Origin: Echria macrotheca
Lineage: Eukaryota; Ascomycota; Sordariomycetes; Sordariales; Schizotheciaceae
NCBI GenBank assembly: GCA_030411725.1
Contig: MU839841.1
Location: forward strand, 62,001 to 126,000
Direction of reading: 5' to 3'
DNA: 64,000 bases
Below the pieces are notes generated by a model that saw only the letters and a list, made by a program, of their open reading frames with translations, had not been told where the DNA came from and ran no database searches. Within the stretch, counting starts at the first letter, position 1. The number at the start of each line of letters is the position of its first letter. Positions 35,386-45,764 of the stretch are shown in pieces. A program made the position numbers and the translations under genes.

Positions 35386-37548
35386 GGCCTAGAGGCGTGG
35401 CCTAGCACAGAACTATTCGTTCAGTTGCCGTTGACTGCTCCTGGAAACCGGCCTAAGCAGGCGTCCTGAAGCTAGCGAAAGCTAGAGGTGGACGACACGA
35501 TGCGATGCAATATGTCTGCTCGAGGAATGGCTGCGGGCAAGCTGAGTGGGAGCTTGTAGAAATAATAGGGCCGAAGTGACAAGCTGACTCGAGCGGCCGT
35601 CTTGGGGCCGATGCAGGTCGCAAGCGGGATCGAAGCAGAAGCCGTCCGTGGTGCAACAGCAGATAGGTGCGTTGACCAGCAGCAACCCGGATGCACGTCG
35701 GGCGTCGGGGTCGAGCGTCGTCCGTTTGCCTCGCGCGTTCAAGGCAGGCGTCGTCGTCTGTCGGGCTGAATCGATGGGCAAGAGCTGGGCGTAGTTACGG
35801 TCGTCGGCGCCGGCGTCGTCGAGAGAGAAACACACAATCGGCAGATGTTGGGCGTGGTGAATCAAGATGCAGGTGGGGGATTTGGAATTTACTTAAACGC
35901 TGGGCTGGGCTGGTCGGGGGATGTCGCCTGTCGCCCGCTGCTTGCCAGCTTCAGGGCTCCCTGGCTCGCCTGGCAATCCTCCCAGGTGACTGAGGGGTTC
36001 CGGGAGCTGGCCAATGCGAATGCTCCAGGACATCCCGCCCAGCCAGACCAGACCAAAGGGCGGGGCGCGGAAGATCAAAGGCCTTTCCGACACCTGGACT
36101 CGGTGACTGGCTGGCCTGTGGCTTGCCTGATCGGGGTCGACTTTGCCCCTCTCGAGTCCTTCCCTTCCAGGACTTTGAGCACCGGAGAGGTGGCCGGCCG
36201 TTCAATTGTCACTTCCCACGCAACGTCACCTTACCTAAACGAAGTCAGAGGGCAGCCAACAAGAGGGCAAACAAACGAGGGGCTGGCGATCACAGCTCTC
36301 GCGCCGGCGCCTTCACCTTTCGCCCAGGCTTGTCACTGGTCACGGTGGGTGTGCAATCACTCGCAAGGACACGCAGGACACCCACAGACAGCTTGATGCT
36401 AACTAAGTAGCGCGGTAGCTTATCCATAAAGTGTGGATGTTAGGCTCGATGCTATGGCCTGGATGCTGAATCCTCGGCCAGTTCCTGTCACCCGCCGAAT
36501 ATGCCTGACAGCAGGTAGGAATATTGCCAGAATCCCAGTTACTATGTCGATACCGGTATCCGACCTGCTTTGTCGCCGAGATATATCTATGCTAATTGTC
36601 CAGGACTGACGTGAGAGACGGTCAATTTCACCGAGCCTCCACAGGCTGACTGACGCATTGCTTTGGGTAACACAGCGGCGGCGGGGCGTTATCACGTCCT
36701 ATGGGGGATCCGGTACGATTTAAAGCACTGTACCGACGGTGTGCCCGAGTTGAAGATAACGTTTAACGCCAACCTGATTTTGTCGTGTCGGGTGTGGTTT
36801 CCGTACTGCACCGGTACCCTGCTTCTACATACGTACTTCCCCCTCGCCTCAACCACCGTTGGGGGCGGTTTGGGGTCCATGGGACAATGTCGGGCGAAGT
36901 CTGAGGAGCCACGTCGGAAAGGCTGATGCATGCTCGGACGACATTTCCTGAGCAGTGACGAAGAAGAGGTCGGCAAGTTTGCCTGCCGAGCTATTCCCCT
37001 CATGGTTCGTGATGCTCCTGCGGCATGCATCCACTGGCTGGCGTGGACGCCACGAGAGGGGTTGCGATCACATCTCGCCTCCAGTGGTGTCGGTGGCCGG
37101 GCGAATGTGCATTGACATGACGGGCACGAGGCTGGATTGTGGTTGCGGTTGTTGGCTGTCGCGCTGATTGAGCGACTGTGATTCAAGCAGGTTGCAAGTT
37201 GGCAGGAGGGGCACTTGGTGGGCTGCTGCTCTGACCAGCGATCGACACGGGTAAGCGCCCAGAGGGTCCCAGTCGCGCAGGGATCAGAATCTGGAGTTGA
37301 TTAAGCGCCGAGACCCCTGCTGCAGTTGGCCAGCGCTTCAGGTCGTTTCATTTGCCCGTTTGACGCACCAGATGTCCCCACCTTATTTTCAGATCGCAGG
37401 CCATCTTTGGCGGGCTCAAAAAAAAAAGTTGCAGGACCAAGCTTGCCACAAACCGCTTGGAGGTCGAAATTGGCTGACAATTTCCCGCCCATTCGACCCA
37501 GCAAATCGTCAACGGCTTGGACTAAAACGGGAGTGCATAGTCGTCGTC
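35386..37548. other. Divergent intergenic region, MKK1-type / DBP8
   Basis: 2.2 kb between divergent start codons. It should contain the leaders and promoters of both genes. No convincing open frame, repeat or RNA gene was seen. Confidence 0.45.
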
Positions 37549-39264
37549 ATGCCGTCGGTTGTGGCTGCAAGGGCCAGGGGAAAGGGAGCCGTTGATGAGC
37601 AATTGCAAGACGTCGAAAGCGATGTGTTGCCATCACAGTCGGCATCGGAATCGGAATCGACAGGGGATCATGACGACCAGAGCCTCGGGTCGGCTTCCGA
37701 TTCGGATTCGCTAGACGATGCCGGGCCTCGAAAGCGGCGCCGGATGTCGCCCGAGGAGACCACATCCAAGACCGCAGACCAACCCGGTGTCGTCTTCAAG
37801 TCTGCATTCAACGTCCCATCACGCGTGAGGCGTGCTCTTGAAACGAAGAAGGAGGCCAAGCAGGAGGCCAGTCTCTCGGAACCTACCGGCGGCGTCACGG
37901 CGCCGCTTCATGCCGATACGACCTTCGACTCGCTGGGGGTCCGGCCATGGCTCGTCCAGTCCCTGTCCAACATGGCCATCAAGCGGCCGACGGGTATTCA
38001 GAAGGCCAGCATCCCGGAGATTCTCAAGGGCCGGGACTGTATCGGTGGAAGCCGAACCGGTTCCGGAAAGACGGTGGCCTTTGCTGTGCCGATTTTGCAA
38101 AAATGGGCCGAAAACCCATCGGCCATATTTGCCGTTGTTTTGACCCCTACTCGGTACTGTGCCCCTATCCTTCTGTTTATGTTAGTCTAACATTGTATCA
38201 GAGAATTGGCCCTCCAGATATACGAGCAGTTCAAGGCCATCTCGTCGCCCCAGTCCCTCAAGGCAATCCTGATCACGGGGGGTTCGGACATGCGGCCGCA
38301 AGCTATCGCCCTTGCTCAACGGCCCCATGTGGTGATTGCCACCCCCGGGCGGCTCGCCGACCACATCCGCACATCGGGCGAAGACACGATTTGCGGCCTG
38401 CGGCGAGTCCGCTTTGTGGTTCTCGACGAGGCTGATCGGCTTCTCGCCAACGGCGCCGTCGGTAGTATGCTGCCAGACGTTGAGGAATGTCTGTCGGTAC
38501 TCCCGCCGCCGGCCGAGCGACAGACGCTCCTATTTACAGCCACGATGACGCCCGAGGTGCGTGCGCTCAAGAGCATGCCGCGGCAGCCCGGCCGGGAACC
38601 AGTCTTCTCGATCGAGGTCGACACGCAGCAGCTGGCCATCCCGTCGACGCTGAACCAGATGCACCTGCAGGTGCCCGTCACGCACCGCGAACACTACCTG
38701 CACATGTTCCTCCTGACCCCGGCCAATGTCGACAAGTCTGCCATCATTTTCTGTAACCGCACAGCGACGGCCGATTTTCTCCATCACCTGCTCCGGCTGC
38801 TCGACCACCGCGTCACGGCACTGCACTCAAAACTACCGCAGCGCCAGCGCATCGACAACCTGGGCCGCTTCCGCGCATCAGCTGCCCGTATCCTCGTCGC
38901 CACCGACGTGGCCGCCCGCGGTCTCGATATCCCCGAGGTCAAGCTGGTGATTAATTACGACATCCCCCGGGACCCGGACGACTACATACACCGCGTCGGT
39001 CGTACCGCGCGTGCGGGGCGTAAGGGCGATGCTGTCACGTTTGTCGGACAGCGGGATGTGGATCTGGTGCTTGCCATTGAGGAGCGCGTGGGGCGGAAGA
39101 TGGAGGCGTGGGCGGAGGAGGGTGTGAACCTTGAGACGCGCGTGGTGCGGGATGCGCTCAAGCTGGTGGGCGAGAAGAAGCGGGAGGCGTTGTTGGAGGT
39201 GGAGGAGCACAGGGAGGTCGGGGGTAAGAGGAAGAAGGGCAAGGTCAAGCTGCGGGCTGCGTGA
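37549..39264 (+). CDS. DBP8: DEAD-box RNA helicase DBP8
   Basis: Exons 37549-38153 and 38202-39264, 555 residues; the 48-nt intron falls in the Arg codon of motif Ia (PTR-ELA). DBP8 is a nucleolar ATP-dependent RNA helicase for 18S rRNA maturation and 40S assembly. Motifs: Q-motif region FDSLGVRPWLVQSL...RPTGIQ (126-150), motif I SRTGSGKT (168-175), TPGR, DEAD (277-280), FTATMT in the motif III position, then ARGLDIP and HRVGRTARAGR. The N-terminus has a Ser/Asp-rich acidic stretch followed by RKRRR, a nuclear signal. It is longer than the yeast protein, mainly at the N-terminus. Its assignment to DBP8 rather than another DEAD subfamily rests on TFDSLGV/TGIQKASIPEIL and the FTATMTPEVRAL block. 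Converges on the amidohydrolase gene with 237 nt between stops. Confidence 0.88.
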
Positions 39265-39501
39265 TCTATGCCTCTTGCCTCGAGATATAAACTGCAGAAA
39301 CCAGCGATTGCATAGAGAGACCGGTTACCCCTTATTGTGTGGGAGTTTGGGCTTTTTTACGGTGCAAGATCAAGAGCAAACTGCATAAACCGGTTGTTAC
39401 GAGAAACCGTATGTGACCCTTTTTGTCTTTCTGTTGTATCAGTCACCTCATCATTGTATCCAGTCACCTCATCAATATCATCCTCTACACTACGAACAAA
39501 A

Positions 39502-40747
39502 TCACTCCCCCTCCAACCTCAACACCCTAACCGCATTCTCCCCCATGACCCCCGCAACTTTCTCATCATCCCCATCCAGGCCCCCTTTCACAGCTTCAAC
39601 ATTAAGCCCAACACTCTCCCACTCCCCATCCTCATCCCCAGCCTCCCCCCCAACCGGCGGAAAGAAAGGATGATCCGTCCCAAACATGAGCCGATCCGCC
39701 CCGCCCGCCGCCTCGACCGCCGCCCTCAGCCCAACAGCCGAATACACAACGGCATCCAGATAAATCTGCGTCCTCAGCACGTCCCAGAGCGTCCTCCTTT
39801 CCGTTCTGTTCACTCTGCCCCCCTCAGAAGACACGAGATACCCATCATGCAGAATACAGCTCTCGATCCGGCCGGCGAGGAAGGGAAGCGTGCCCCCGCT
39901 GTGGGCCAGGATGATTTTCAGGTCCGGGACTTGTTCAAAAACGCCGGCGAGGAACATGCGCGCGAGCGCGATGGTGGTCTCGACGGGGAAGCCCAGGGCC
40001 AGCGGGAGCACGTGGCCGTACTCGCCCTGCGCGGCGCGGGGGCCGTAGACCGAGTTGGGGAGGCCGTAGTGCGGATGTAAGAAGATGGGGAGGTTGGAGG
40101 AGGCTAGGAGGGTCAGGATGGGGAGGAGCGAGGGGTCGTCTAGGCCGGCGCCTAGGCCTGAGGTTCCTAGGATTATGCCGCGGCAGTGGGGGAGGGAGGA
40201 GGCGTGGGTGATGGCGGATTGGATTGTTGGGAGGGGGGAGGTTAGGGCTTTTGGATGGGTATATATGTTAGTACCTACCCCTTTTTGAAGGGGGAACGGG
40301 AGGGAACAGGGGAGGGGGAGGGTACACACGCAACGCAGCAAAGAAATATAACCGTCCCGGATGTCGGGCACACATCTCTGAGAATTCATTGTTGATCGAC
40401 TGCGCGATATCTCCGGCTTCAGATCCTGGCAGAAAGTCCAGCCAGGGGTTGGCCAGAGAGACAACGGAGATATCGATGCCGTGCGTGTCCATGAAGTGTA
40501 GCTTCTGGTCGAGCGAGGAGAAGTGGCGCGTCAAGGGCCGGCCGGGGAGCGGGAGGTTCTCATCTTTTTGGTTCTGTTGGTCCTCCTCGTGCTTCTCGAG
40601 CAAGGGGACTTCGGCAGATAACAAGACGAGGCGTGGGTCGGGGGCGCCGGGGAATGAGCGGACCAGCGGGATGGCTGAGCGAGACTTCAGGAGGCGGATG
40701 TACTCGGGCGGGTACATGTGGGTGTGGATGTCGACTACTTTTGGCAT
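39502..40747 (-). CDS. ACMSD-type amidohydrolase / decarboxylase
   Basis: Exons 40747-40330 and 40247-39502, 387 residues; the intron has a TACTAAC branch motif. It belongs to the amidohydrolase-2 family of metal-dependent decarboxylases and hydrolases, which includes aminocarboxymuconate-semialdehyde decarboxylase and resorcylate-type decarboxylases. Zinc ligands are visible: His8 and His10 in VDIHTHMYPPEY, His in IFLHPHYGLPN, His in ILAHSGGTLPF, and Asp in MFGTDHPFFPP. The strand VSLANPWLDFLP and FFAALPL are typical ACMSD elements. The substrate cannot be decided from sequence; a 3-hydroxyanthranilate or aromatic catabolism role is possible. It is divergent from a 2-oxoglutarate oxygenase with only 376 nt between start codons, suggesting common control. 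Confidence 0.87.
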
Positions 40748-41123
40748 TTTGGCTAGTTGTCACTTGGGTTCCTGGACAAGTTGACAGTTCGGGGAATGAA
40801 GTTGAGTATAACACTGTGATGGAGGGGCAGGTATGTATACCTCATGCATAGCTACCTACCCGAATCGGACGGCCGTGAGGGTTACAGCTCCCCCGCATCT
40901 TATCGCGCGAGCTCGACCTTATCGGCGCTGCCCATGTTGGACAGCAGCTATAAGGACGACTGAGACATTGGACAGTATTCAAGACTGATGTCTTGTTTGT
41001 TTTCGGCTTCCCTTGGCTGTCCGTGTTTCCGACCGGCGAGAACAAAGAGCCCAGAGACACACAGATAACGTCCACCCGTAAACGACCCCTTAACCGCTTC
41101 TCTTACTCGACTTATACACCGAC
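40748..41123. promoter_or_regulatory. Short bidirectional promoter region, amidohydrolase / oxygenase
   Basis: 376 nt between two divergent start codons, so both promoters must overlap or abut. I see no well-defined operator. Confidence 0.5.
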
Positions 41124-42234
41124 ATGGAAAAGGCAGCAGTTCAAGGTGATGGGCTTCTCATCCCGGTATGTCTTACACTGTATTGTCATGAACCTGGACT
41201 GATAAACCAGCTCATCGACTTTGACAAATTCCTCCATGGAGACGAGGACCAAAAACTGGCCACAGCCAAGGCCATCCTCGCCGGCTTCCAGACAGCCGGC
41301 TTCATCTACCTCAAAAACATCCCTATAACGGCCTCCACCCGCGCCCACGTCTTCAACACCTCAGCCAAGCTCTTCCGTCTCCCCACAGCCGACAAGATGG
41401 CATACGCCTGGACGACGCCCGAGGCCAACCGAGGCTACTCGGCGCCCGGCCGCGAGAAAGTCACGCAGCTAACAGACATGGCCGAAGTCGACAAGATGCG
41501 CCAGGCGGCGCCCGACATCAAGGAGAGCTTCGAGATCGGCCGCGACGACGAGCCGGGCCACCCGAACCAGTGGCCGCACGAGGCGGGCGAGCTGGTCGGT
41601 TTTAAGCGCACCATGCTCGACTTCTTCGACGAGTGCAAGGCGCTGCACGTCGAGGTCATGCGGGCCATCGCCGTCGGTATGGGTCTGGACGACGCTGGGT
41701 TTTTTGACCGGTTTGTCGACGTCGGCGATAACACGCTGCGTCTGCTGCACTATCCGGCCGTCGACAAGAAGGTCTTTCAGATCAACCCCGGACAGGTGAG
41801 GGCCGGTGAGCACTCGGACTATGGCAGCATCACGCTGCTGTTCCAGGACTCAAGGGGCGGGCTGCAGGTGAAGAGTCCGACGGGCAAGTTTGTCGACGCG
41901 ACGCCGATCGAGGATACTTGTGTGGTCAACGCGGGAGATTTGCTGGCGCGGTGGAGCAATGATACTATCAAGAGCACGATTCACCGCGTTGTCGAGCCGC
42001 CTCATGATGAGGAAGGGGGGGATGTGTATCCGCCGCGGTACAGCATTGCGTGAGTTTTAATCAGTGATGAGATGATAGATGAGATGCTGACTGTTGAACA
42101 GGTACTTTTGTAATCCCAACTTCAAGGACTTCATCGAGGCTATTCCGGGGACGTATGCCACCGAGGCGGATAAGAAGTACGCGGGCATCAACAGCGGGGA
42201 GTATCTGGTGCAGAGGTTGGCGGCAACTTACTAG
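41124..42234 (+). CDS. 2-oxoglutarate/Fe(II)-dependent oxygenase, isopenicillin N synthase-like
   Basis: Exons 41124-41165, 41211-42049 and 42102-42234; 337 residues. It has the non-haem iron oxygenase fold of the isopenicillin N synthase/gibberellin oxidase group. The Fe ligands are His215, Asp217 (GEHSDYGSITLLFQD) and His272 (STIHRV), with the 2-oxoglutarate clamp Arg290-x-Ser292. The N-terminal DIOX_N part includes GFQTAGFIYLKNIPI, FRLPTADKM and ANRGYSAPGREK. The length is normal. Intron 1 is 45 nt and lacks stops in frame, so retention would add 15 residues. The substrate is unknown; such enzymes hydroxylate or desaturate small molecules. The tight divergent arrangement with the amidohydrolase suggests a shared catabolic or detoxifying route (inference). 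Confidence 0.9.
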
Positions 42235-42717
42235 CTTCTATGTATGTTCTCTGAGTTGAAGAGTTTGTGATCCTTTTGGATACGGCACGTAGAATAGTGA
42301 GATTTGAATGTATGGGGTCAAGTCGGATGAAGACCGCCCCGTGATTATGTGGAGGAGCAAACGGGTTGCAAAGTCAAGTCGTTTTGGTTGGATACCTGAT
42401 GTTGTGACCAACAGCCTGTATGCTCCACCAAATGTACTACCTAAACAAATCGAAAAATACATTTTCACATGTGGCACGATAGAAGCCTTGCCCAGGTACC
42501 TATGCTAAGCCTTCCAGAGGCCTTGCAGAAGCCTTGCACAGGACTTGCCACGAGGGCCGAAGGCTTGTAAGGGCTGGATAAGCTCGGATTTCTTATCGTA
42601 ACTGGCGATAGTTGCAAAAATGGAAAGAGCTGGCTTGTGTAAGGGAAAGAGCGCCCAAGCCACCCACACGCGCACGCAAGCACGCACGCAGAAGAACTTT
42701 TTCTAAGTCCAAAGGGC

Positions 42718-42756
42718 CCCAGGACCAGGACCATTGCCAGGACCATCACCAGGACA
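42718..42756. repeat. Imperfect CCAGGA hexamer tract
   Basis: About six units of CCAGGA/CCATCA/CCATTG type in a row. Confidence 0.6.
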
Positions 42757-42788
42757 GTGGATTTCTAGGAGCGTAGATTCCCAGATGA

Positions 42789-42807
42789 GGTAGGTAGGTA
42801 GGTAGGT
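42789..42807. repeat. GGTA tetranucleotide tract
   Basis: Four to five consecutive GGTA units. Related TACCTACC runs recur near 49011-49020 and 50309-50320. Confidence 0.7.
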
Positions 42808-42824
42808 TCCCCAGGACTGCAGGT

Positions 42825-42859
42825 CACCAGCGCCATCACCAGCGCCATCACCACAGCCA
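42825..42859. repeat. CACCAGCGCCAT tandem
   Basis: Two full 12-nt copies and a diverged third. Confidence 0.65.
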
Positions 42860-43156
42860 TTACAACCGTAGTAGTAGTATAGGGCCTTAGCAGGCTAGTT
42901 AACAGTACCGTAGATGCATTTGCAACACACTTCATTAAAGGGCTCGTTGCAGTGGATTTTTCTACAGGGGCTGCAAGGGCTCACAAGGCTTAGGCTTGCG
43001 CAAGGCTTGTGTCTGAAATATACCCTACAAATGGGGCAAGCCTTGCACATGCCTTACAGGGTCATCATCCCCAATATTTTCCCACCATCAACGACAGCCC
43101 ACTTCCCACCCCCAACCCACCACATCCAAACAACAACTACAGCAACAGCAACAATA

Positions 43157-44320
43157 ATGGACAACGATCTCCTAGCCTACGCCCGCGACGCCGGCGCGCG
43201 CGGCGACGACCTCTTCGCGCTGCTCGCCACAGACGCAACAGCCTCAGAATCCGACATCCGGCGCGCCTTCCGCAAGAAGGCGCTGACGGCACACCCCGAC
43301 AAGACGGGCGACGCCTACGACCCGGCGCTGTACGAGCGTCTCGAGCGCGCGCGCGATGTCCTGACCAACCCGGATGCGCGGCGCGCGTACGACGACGCCA
43401 TGCGTGCGGTCCTCCAACAGCGCGCGCAGCGGGATATGATGAGCGCGAGGAGACGCAAGCTGGTCGAGGAGCTGGAGCAGCGCGAGAACGAGGCGGCGCG
43501 ACGTAAACGGGCGAGGACGGCGGAGGAGGACGAACCCGAGAAAGATCCCGAGAGGGAGGCTATGGCGGCTAGGGGGCGGGCGCGGATGGAGGAGAGGAGA
43601 CGGTTGATGAGGGAGGCCGAGGAGCGGGAGAGGTTGGCGGCGAGGGAGGAAGAAGAAAACGATGCAGGAAAGAAGAAACCATCATCAAAAGGAGAGGGGG
43701 TTACAGCGACGGACAAGTCCGAGGGAGGAGCAACACCAACACCACCGCAGCCGCCGAAGAACCAAGCCGAGGAAGAGACGGCGTCTGAACCGTTGGAGGC
43801 ACGACCACCACAACAAGAGAAACCGGCCGGAGAAGAAGACGGTGACTACGACCAACGCATCGCCGAGCTCGAACGCAAGATCAGGGAGAATAAGGAGCGC
43901 AGGGCGGCCAAGAAGGCGAAGAAGGCGAAGAAGGCGGATAAAACAAGCCAAGAAGAAGCACATCATGAACAAGAAGTCCCATCTCATAGCACGACGGCAG
44001 AGGCTGACGCGTTGAAGCAAGCTGGACCTACTACTACCGCCACCACCACCACGACGAGGACGACGACGACCACCACCACCACCGCCGCCGCCGCCGCAGA
44101 AGCAGAACAGCCGTCATCGTCGACGTCGACGTCGATCCCTCACCGGCCACCACCGGCCACCACCACCGCTGACTCGGGACCGACGCAGAGCCAGGGCCAG
44201 CAGAGTAGATTTGCGGCTACCATGGCGCGGTTGAAAGCGGCCCAGGCGAAGCGCGACGAGGAGAAGCGGCGGCGGGCGGAGGAGGAGGCTGCTGCTGCTG
44301 CTGCTGTGACGGGGCCGTGA
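43157..44320 (+). CDS. J-domain protein of the DNAJC17/Cwf23 type
   Basis: Single exon from the ATG at 43157, 387 residues. The J-domain spans about residues 16-82, with the HPD triad at 46-48 (LTAHPDKTG), preceded by the basic helix RRAFRKKAL. It is followed by a long Arg/Glu/Lys-rich helix (RKLVEELEQRENEAARRKRAR), as in DNAJC17 and fission yeast Cwf23. Those are spliceosome-associated J-proteins that activate Hsp70. The C-terminus is low-complexity: a Lys/Ala stretch (AKKAKKAKKAD), Thr runs and Ala runs, with a short SRFAATMARLKAAQAKRDEEKRR helix. No RNA recognition motif follows, unlike human DNAJC17. An upstream extension of this frame exists but lies in repeat-rich DNA and lacks a family match. 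Confidence 0.8.
   Translation: MDNDLLAYARDAGARGDDLFALLATDATASESDIRRAFRKKALTAHPDKTGDAYDPALYERLERARDVLTNPDARRAYDDAMRAVLQQRAQRDMMSARRRKLVEELEQRENEAARRKRARTAEEDEPEKDPEREAMAARGRARMEERRRLMREAEERERLAAREEEENDAGKKKPSSKGEGVTATDKSEGGATPTPPQPPKNQAEEETASEPLEARPPQQEKPAGEEDGDYDQRIAELERKIRENKERRAAKKAKKAKKADKTSQEEAHHEQEVPSHSTTAEADALKQAGPTTTATTTTTRTTTTTTTTAAAAAEAEQPSSSTSTSIPHRPPPATTTADSGPTQSQGQQSRFAATMARLKAAQAKRDEEKRRRAEEEAAAAAAVTGP
44030..44110 (+). repeat. ACC/ACG/GCC trinucleotide tract in the J-protein gene
   Basis: Runs of Thr codons followed by Ala codons, nearly pure ACC and GCC triplets; likely length-variable. Confidence 0.6.
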
Positions 44321-44534
44321 TTTCCTGTTTATGATCCAAGACGAAAAATAGTGATACTCTTGTTTAGACATGGACTTGTTCACTGTATAATATGCTTTTG
44401 TTAACTGTGATCTGCTGAGGTTCTCGAGGTGGTTGATGATACATTCATGATACAATAGACAATCGTCTATGCGTAGATACACTGAGCCCGACTACTGGGG
44501 ATGATGACCGCCCTCATCTTATTATACATGTCCA

Positions 44535-45764
44535 TCACACACCAACCGCCAACCCATCCCTCATCCACCCGGGCACAAAAGCCTTAATCTTGACCTGCCC
44601 ACCACCACCACCACCCTCCCCAGCATCAACAACAAACTCATCCCCCTCCTGATACGCCCCCGCCGCACCCTCCCCAGGCAACACAACATCCGTCATGATC
44701 TCGAGCCGACACAGCGCGAGCCCGACGTTCCCAACCCCCCTCAACCACTTGCCCGCGCTCCGCCCCTTCCGCCCGACCCGGCCTATACTCGTCTCAGCCG
44801 GCACCGTCGACGCATCGATTTCTCCTTCAGACGGCGGTCGATACTCGAGCTTCGCCGGCGGCGGCGTATCTTGAGAAGACGGATACAGCATGCACGGCAG
44901 GATGCGCTTGCGCACGACGCCGCGATGTTTTGTGCGGATCGTCAGCTCCTGGCCGACGTAGCAGCCCTTGCGGAAGTCGATGGCACCCGCGAGGTCGAGG
45001 TTGCTCTCGAGCGGGAGGGCTGACTCCCTCGCGATCTCGGCCTGGCCCTCGGCTATGCCGTGGAGGTAGCGGTGGAGGTGGTATGTCTGTTCCGGGACTG
45101 GGTCCGGCAGACTCTCTTGTGGTAGTAGACCGCGGGAGAGGATGCGCATGCCCAGGGACGGGGCGCGTGTGTCCTTTAGCGTGATGATGTCTTCCCCAGA
45201 AGAAGAAAGAGGTGGGTGCACGGGTTCTGACGCAAACCACGCGTGCGAGACGGTTGCTTCCTCCGCGTCGAGGAGACGCACGTCGAAGCGCGCGCGGAGC
45301 TTGTACCGCCGGATGTGGCGCTGCAGACGCTCGGCCTCGGCGGCGTCGACTTCAATGAGGAAGGACGAGGAGGGGTCAGTTGCTGTAGAGGCGAGGTTGG
45401 CCGTGTCGTGGTAAACGAAAACGTCGTGCAGCACGCGGCCCTGGGCCGTCAGGAAGGCGGCGTACAGACCCCCCGCCCCTCCGCCCGGACCCGGCTGGCC
45501 GGCGAGGATGTTGGCCGTGATGACGCCCTGGAGGTACTTGGCCGCGTCGGGGCCCGAGACCGAGATCAGCCGGCGCGAGGAGAGGGTGGCTAGGCCGGAG
45601 GGGGCCGGGGCCGTGGGGGCCGCCGAGGCCGAGGCCGTGGACGCCGTGGACTGCTGCCGGCATGCTCGGCAGACGAACGGGACGCCACGTGAGGCTGCCG
45701 CCGTAAGGGGGATGGTGCGGCGCGCGGCCAGCGCCAGTGATCTTCTGGTCGGTAGCGTTTTCAT
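44535..45764 (-). CDS. CAF17: Mitochondrial iron-sulfur cluster assembly factor CAF17 (IBA57)
   Basis: Single exon, 409 residues, ATG at 45764. CAF17/IBA57 acts in the mitochondrial matrix with ISA1/ISA2 to mature [4Fe-4S] proteins such as aconitase and lipoate synthase. The N-terminus (1-55) is rich in Arg, Ala, Ser and Thr with few acidic residues, an import presequence. The folate-binding-like fold is shown by SRRLISVSGPDAAKYLQGVITANI (from about 63), LTAQGRVLHDVFVY, and the signature KGCYVGQELTIRTKHRG with Cys268. It carries Gly runs near residue 93 and near the end. Length is normal for filamentous fungi. It converges on the J-protein gene with 214 nt between stops. Confidence 0.95.
   Translation of the reverse strand: MKTLPTRRSLALAARRTIPLTAAASRGVPFVCRACRQQSTASTASASAAPTAPAPSGLATLSSRRLISVSGPDAAKYLQGVITANILAGQPGPGGGAGGLYAAFLTAQGRVLHDVFVYHDTANLASTATDPSSSFLIEVDAAEAERLQRHIRRYKLRARFDVRLLDAEEATVSHAWFASEPVHPPLSSSGEDIITLKDTRAPSLGMRILSRGLLPQESLPDPVPEQTYHLHRYLHGIAEGQAEIARESALPLESNLDLAGAIDFRKGCYVGQELTIRTKHRGVVRKRILPCMLYPSSQDTPPPAKLEYRPPSEGEIDASTVPAETSIGRVGRKGRSAGKWLRGVGNVGLALCRLEIMTDVVLPGEGAAGAYQEGDEFVVDAGEGGGGGGQVKIKAFVPGWMRDGLAVGV

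Larger units (their letters stand above)
42482..43060. repeat. Two clusters of AGCCTTGC / GCAAGGCT motifs
   Basis: The left cluster (about 42482-42575) reads mainly AGCCTTGC, GCCTTGCAG and AGCCTTGCAC. The right cluster (about 42967-43060) contains several copies of the reverse complement (CAAGGCTTAGGCTTGCGC, CAAGGCTTGTG) plus one forward copy (CAAGCCTTGCAC). It resembles an old, imperfect inverted repeat enclosing simple-sequence tracts. Confidence 0.5.
42235..43156. other. Repeat-dense intergenic region before the J-protein gene
   Basis: 922 nt with several repeated motifs listed separately: AGCCTTGC-type clusters, (CCAGGA)n, (GGTA)n and CACCAGCGCCAT units. No gene is seen. Confidence 0.5.

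Noticed and set aside
42914..43156. Upstream extension of the J-protein frame
   Set aside because: It lies in motif-repeat DNA and has no family similarity; the ATG at 43157 directly precedes the J-domain.
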